Notes under the pieces: model-generated | Databases searched by the model: none | What the model was told of the DNA's origin: nothing | Seen by the model: the letters and a program-made list of their open reading frames with translations, nothing else | Program-made: the position numbers and the translations under genes | Part shown: positions 62,791 to 64,000 of the stretch, one piece after another | Numbering within the stretch: position 1 is the first letter of the stretch | Layout of the letters: the number at the start of each line of letters is the position of its first letter | DNA from: Bermanella sp044597725 | GTDB taxonomy: Bacteria; Pseudomonadota; Gammaproteobacteria; Pseudomonadales; Oceanobacteraceae | Direction of reading: 5' to 3' | Assembly (NCBI RefSeq): GCF_044597725.1 | Contig: NZ_CP139003.1 | Span: 248,001-312,000, forward strand | Length of the DNA stretch: 64,000 nucleotides

Positions 62791-63189
62791 ATGAACGATT
62801 TAACCGAAGACACACCGCTACCCAATGGGCGTTTAACATTACGCCTTGTGCCCACCCCAGCAGACACAAATGCCAGTGGTGATATTAGTGGTGGCTGGGT
62901 TTTAAGTAAGATGGACATGGCAGCAGAAGATACCGCGCGCATGATCGCCAAAGGTCGTGTCACCATGGTGGCCACCGAAAGCACGACATTTCTTTCTCCG
63001 GTGAAAGCGGGCAAAGCAGTTTGCTGTTACACCAAGGTTGTGGAAATTGGGCGCAGTTCTATTCGCATTCAGGTTGAAGTGTGGAGCCAGAATAGCTTTT
63101 ATGATGAACTCACTAAAGTGAGTGAATCAACGTTTGTTTATGTTGCCATGGATGAGAATGGCCGTATTCGACAAGTACCAGATGAATAA
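62791..63189 (+). CDS. Acyl-CoA thioesterase, YciA-like hot-dog fold
   Basis: A 132-residue single hot-dog domain. Recognisable stretches: PNGRLTLRLVPTPADTNASG and DISGGWVLSKMDMAAEDTAR (catalytic Asp), ATESTTFLSPVKAGKAV, and SESTFVYVAMDENGRIR. It hydrolyses acyl-CoA to the free acid and CoA; the YciA subfamily prefers short to medium chains. Cytoplasmic. Not obviously linked to its neighbours. Confidence 0.92.
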   Translation: MNDLTEDTPLPNGRLTLRLVPTPADTNASGDISGGWVLSKMDMAAEDTARMIAKGRVTMVATESTTFLSPVKAGKAVCCYTKVVEIGRSSIRIQVEVWSQNSFYDELTKVSESTFVYVAMDENGRIRQVPDE

Positions 63190-63264
63190 CCCATTTAACC
63201 ACGAGACCCACCTCGAAGTTTTCTGTCTATGACGCCTGTTTCTGTCAGATAGAAAGGAGCACAC

Positions 63265-63975
63265 TTGACCTCCAGTTATTCCAATCAGCAACAACTCAGC
63301 ACGCAACTAGTATGGGCGGGCTTTATGCAGCTCGTGCCCATATCTATGTTCGTTATCGCCTTTGGTGCTGCCTTTGGTTTAGCGGCCACACAAGCGAACT
63401 TAAGTGAAGCATCCATTTTGGCCATGAGTGCCACTGTTTTTGCCGGCGCCTCACAATTTGCTGCCATCGAACTATGGGGCAACCAAGTACCGCTATTCAC
63501 TTTAATGATTACTGTTTTTGCCATTAATGCCCGTCACTTGGTTATGGGTGCAGCCCTGCATCCTTGGTTAAATGAACTGCCCTCAGTAAAGCGCTATGGC
63601 GTCATGGCGGTGGTATCCGATGCAAACTGGGCCATGTCGATGCAGGCCTTCCGGCTTGGAAAACCCGGCTTAGGTATATTACTCGGTGGCGGTCTGGCAC
63701 TTTGGTCATTTTGGATCTTGGGCACCTGGCTGGGTATTTATTTTGGCAGTGCCATTCAAAACCCCATGAGCTTAGGCATCGATATGGTGATGGGCTGTTT
63801 TTTGTTGAGCATGGTCATTGGTGGTGAAAAAAACTGGCGTATTTTTATTATCTGGACAGTTGCCGCTTGTGCATCGCTGCTTGCTTATTGGTACCTTCCC
63901 GAAAACAGCCATGTGATTGTAGGTGCATTAGCAGGCGGTATTGTGGGCACGCTGGGAAACAACAATGAACATTGA
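63265..63975 (+). CDS. azlC: AzlC family branched-chain amino acid exporter subunit
   Basis: A 236-residue membrane protein with seven to eight helices. Family marks: GAAFGLAATQANLSEASILA, FAGASQFAAIELWGNQVPL and TVFAINARHLVMGAALHPWL. Together with AzlD it exports branched-chain amino acids. The start is TTG 63265, with AAGGAG 5 nt upstream; the next ATG lies deep in the first helix region. A direct repeat TTTCTGTC at 63220-63227 and 63239-63246 lies upstream. Overlaps azlD by 11 bp. Confidence 0.92.
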   Translation: MTSSYSNQQQLSTQLVWAGFMQLVPISMFVIAFGAAFGLAATQANLSEASILAMSATVFAGASQFAAIELWGNQVPLFTLMITVFAINARHLVMGAALHPWLNELPSVKRYGVMAVVSDANWAMSMQAFRLGKPGLGILLGGGLALWSFWILGTWLGIYFGSAIQNPMSLGIDMVMGCFLLSMVIGGEKNWRIFIIWTVAACASLLAYWYLPENSHVIVGALAGGIVGTLGNNNEH

Positions 63976-64000
63976 AACAGCAGGAATCGGCACCCTCATT
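63965..64000 (+). CDS. azlD: AzlD family protein, partial (right edge)
   Basis: Only 12 codons (MNIETAGIGTLI) are visible before the window ends. Its ATG lies inside the end of azlC, in the usual azlC-azlD order, so an AzlD exporter subunit is expected. The identity rests on position and N-terminal hydrophobic start only. Confidence 0.6.
   Translation, partial: MNIETAGIGTLI

Overview
This window is the chromosome of a marine-type gammaproteobacterium from the Oceanospirillales/Pseudomonadales side of the class. The genus is a guess: something near Bermanella, Oleispira or Thalassolituus would fit. The evidence is Pseudomonas-like gene neighbourhoods (yggT-metX-metW-DUF4426-rdgB-hemW; lptM-lysA-dapF-DUF484-HAD next to class I cyaA; HU-rubredoxin reductase-rubredoxin-ubiC-ubiA-phoB-phoR; receiver/PilZ-like protein; phoU-pstBACS), moderate GC content, a 954-residue class I adenylate cyclase and long PstC/PstA proteins. 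I see no phage, IS element, transposase, rRNA or CRISPR array; the only RNA gene found is one tRNA-Thr(TGT).

Layout. 1-5.4 kb is accessory and scarred: a truncated GGDEF-type gene with a degenerate signature, a DUF4168 exported protein, and a SEC-C gene and a DUF4143 ATPase lying between two 90-bp direct copies of the 3' end of a SOUL heme-binding gene. 4.5-8.7 kb holds yicC and rph, separated by a chemoreceptor and a small membrane protein. 8.7-15 kb carries housekeeping genes (methionine biosynthesis, nucleotide sanitation, heme chaperone, tRNA methylation). 15-19 kb has a lipoprotein gamma-glutamyltransferase, an ElyC/YdcF protein and a GAF histidine kinase. 19-26.5 kb is the lysine/DAP cluster, cyaA and rpmB-rpmG. 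26.6-39 kb mixes a divergent TetR/HD-hydrolase pair, mutM, oxyR-recG, an HDOD protein and a symporter. 39-45.6 kb is the rubredoxin system, ubiCA and phoBR.

45.6-53.9 kb is an accessory block between phoBR and pst: DUF2971, an S1/P1 nuclease, DUF3392, a membrane-anchored MshEN-like protein, a secreted lipase with its steric foldase, a hybrid histidine kinase, a LuxR-type regulator, a dead DUF1330 gene and tRNA-Thr. 53.9-60.6 kb is the phosphate uptake operon pstSCAB-phoU with a good Pho box. 60.8-64 kb has TRAP permease genes without a binding protein, a hot-dog thioesterase and azlCD.

How it fits together: PhoB/PhoR and Pst-PhoU form a complete phosphate-sensing and uptake unit, with 7-4-7 Pho boxes before phoB and pstS. 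The lipase, foldase, kinase and regulator look like a secreted-enzyme module. The most unusual items are the small MshEN-transmembrane protein beside the lipase, the terminator-like hairpin between lipase and foldase, the 34-bp perfect palindrome before the DUF4143 ATPase, the SOUL-fragment direct repeats, and a leader hairpin that sequesters the rpmB ribosome-binding site. None of these proves a new system; each is a testable lead.
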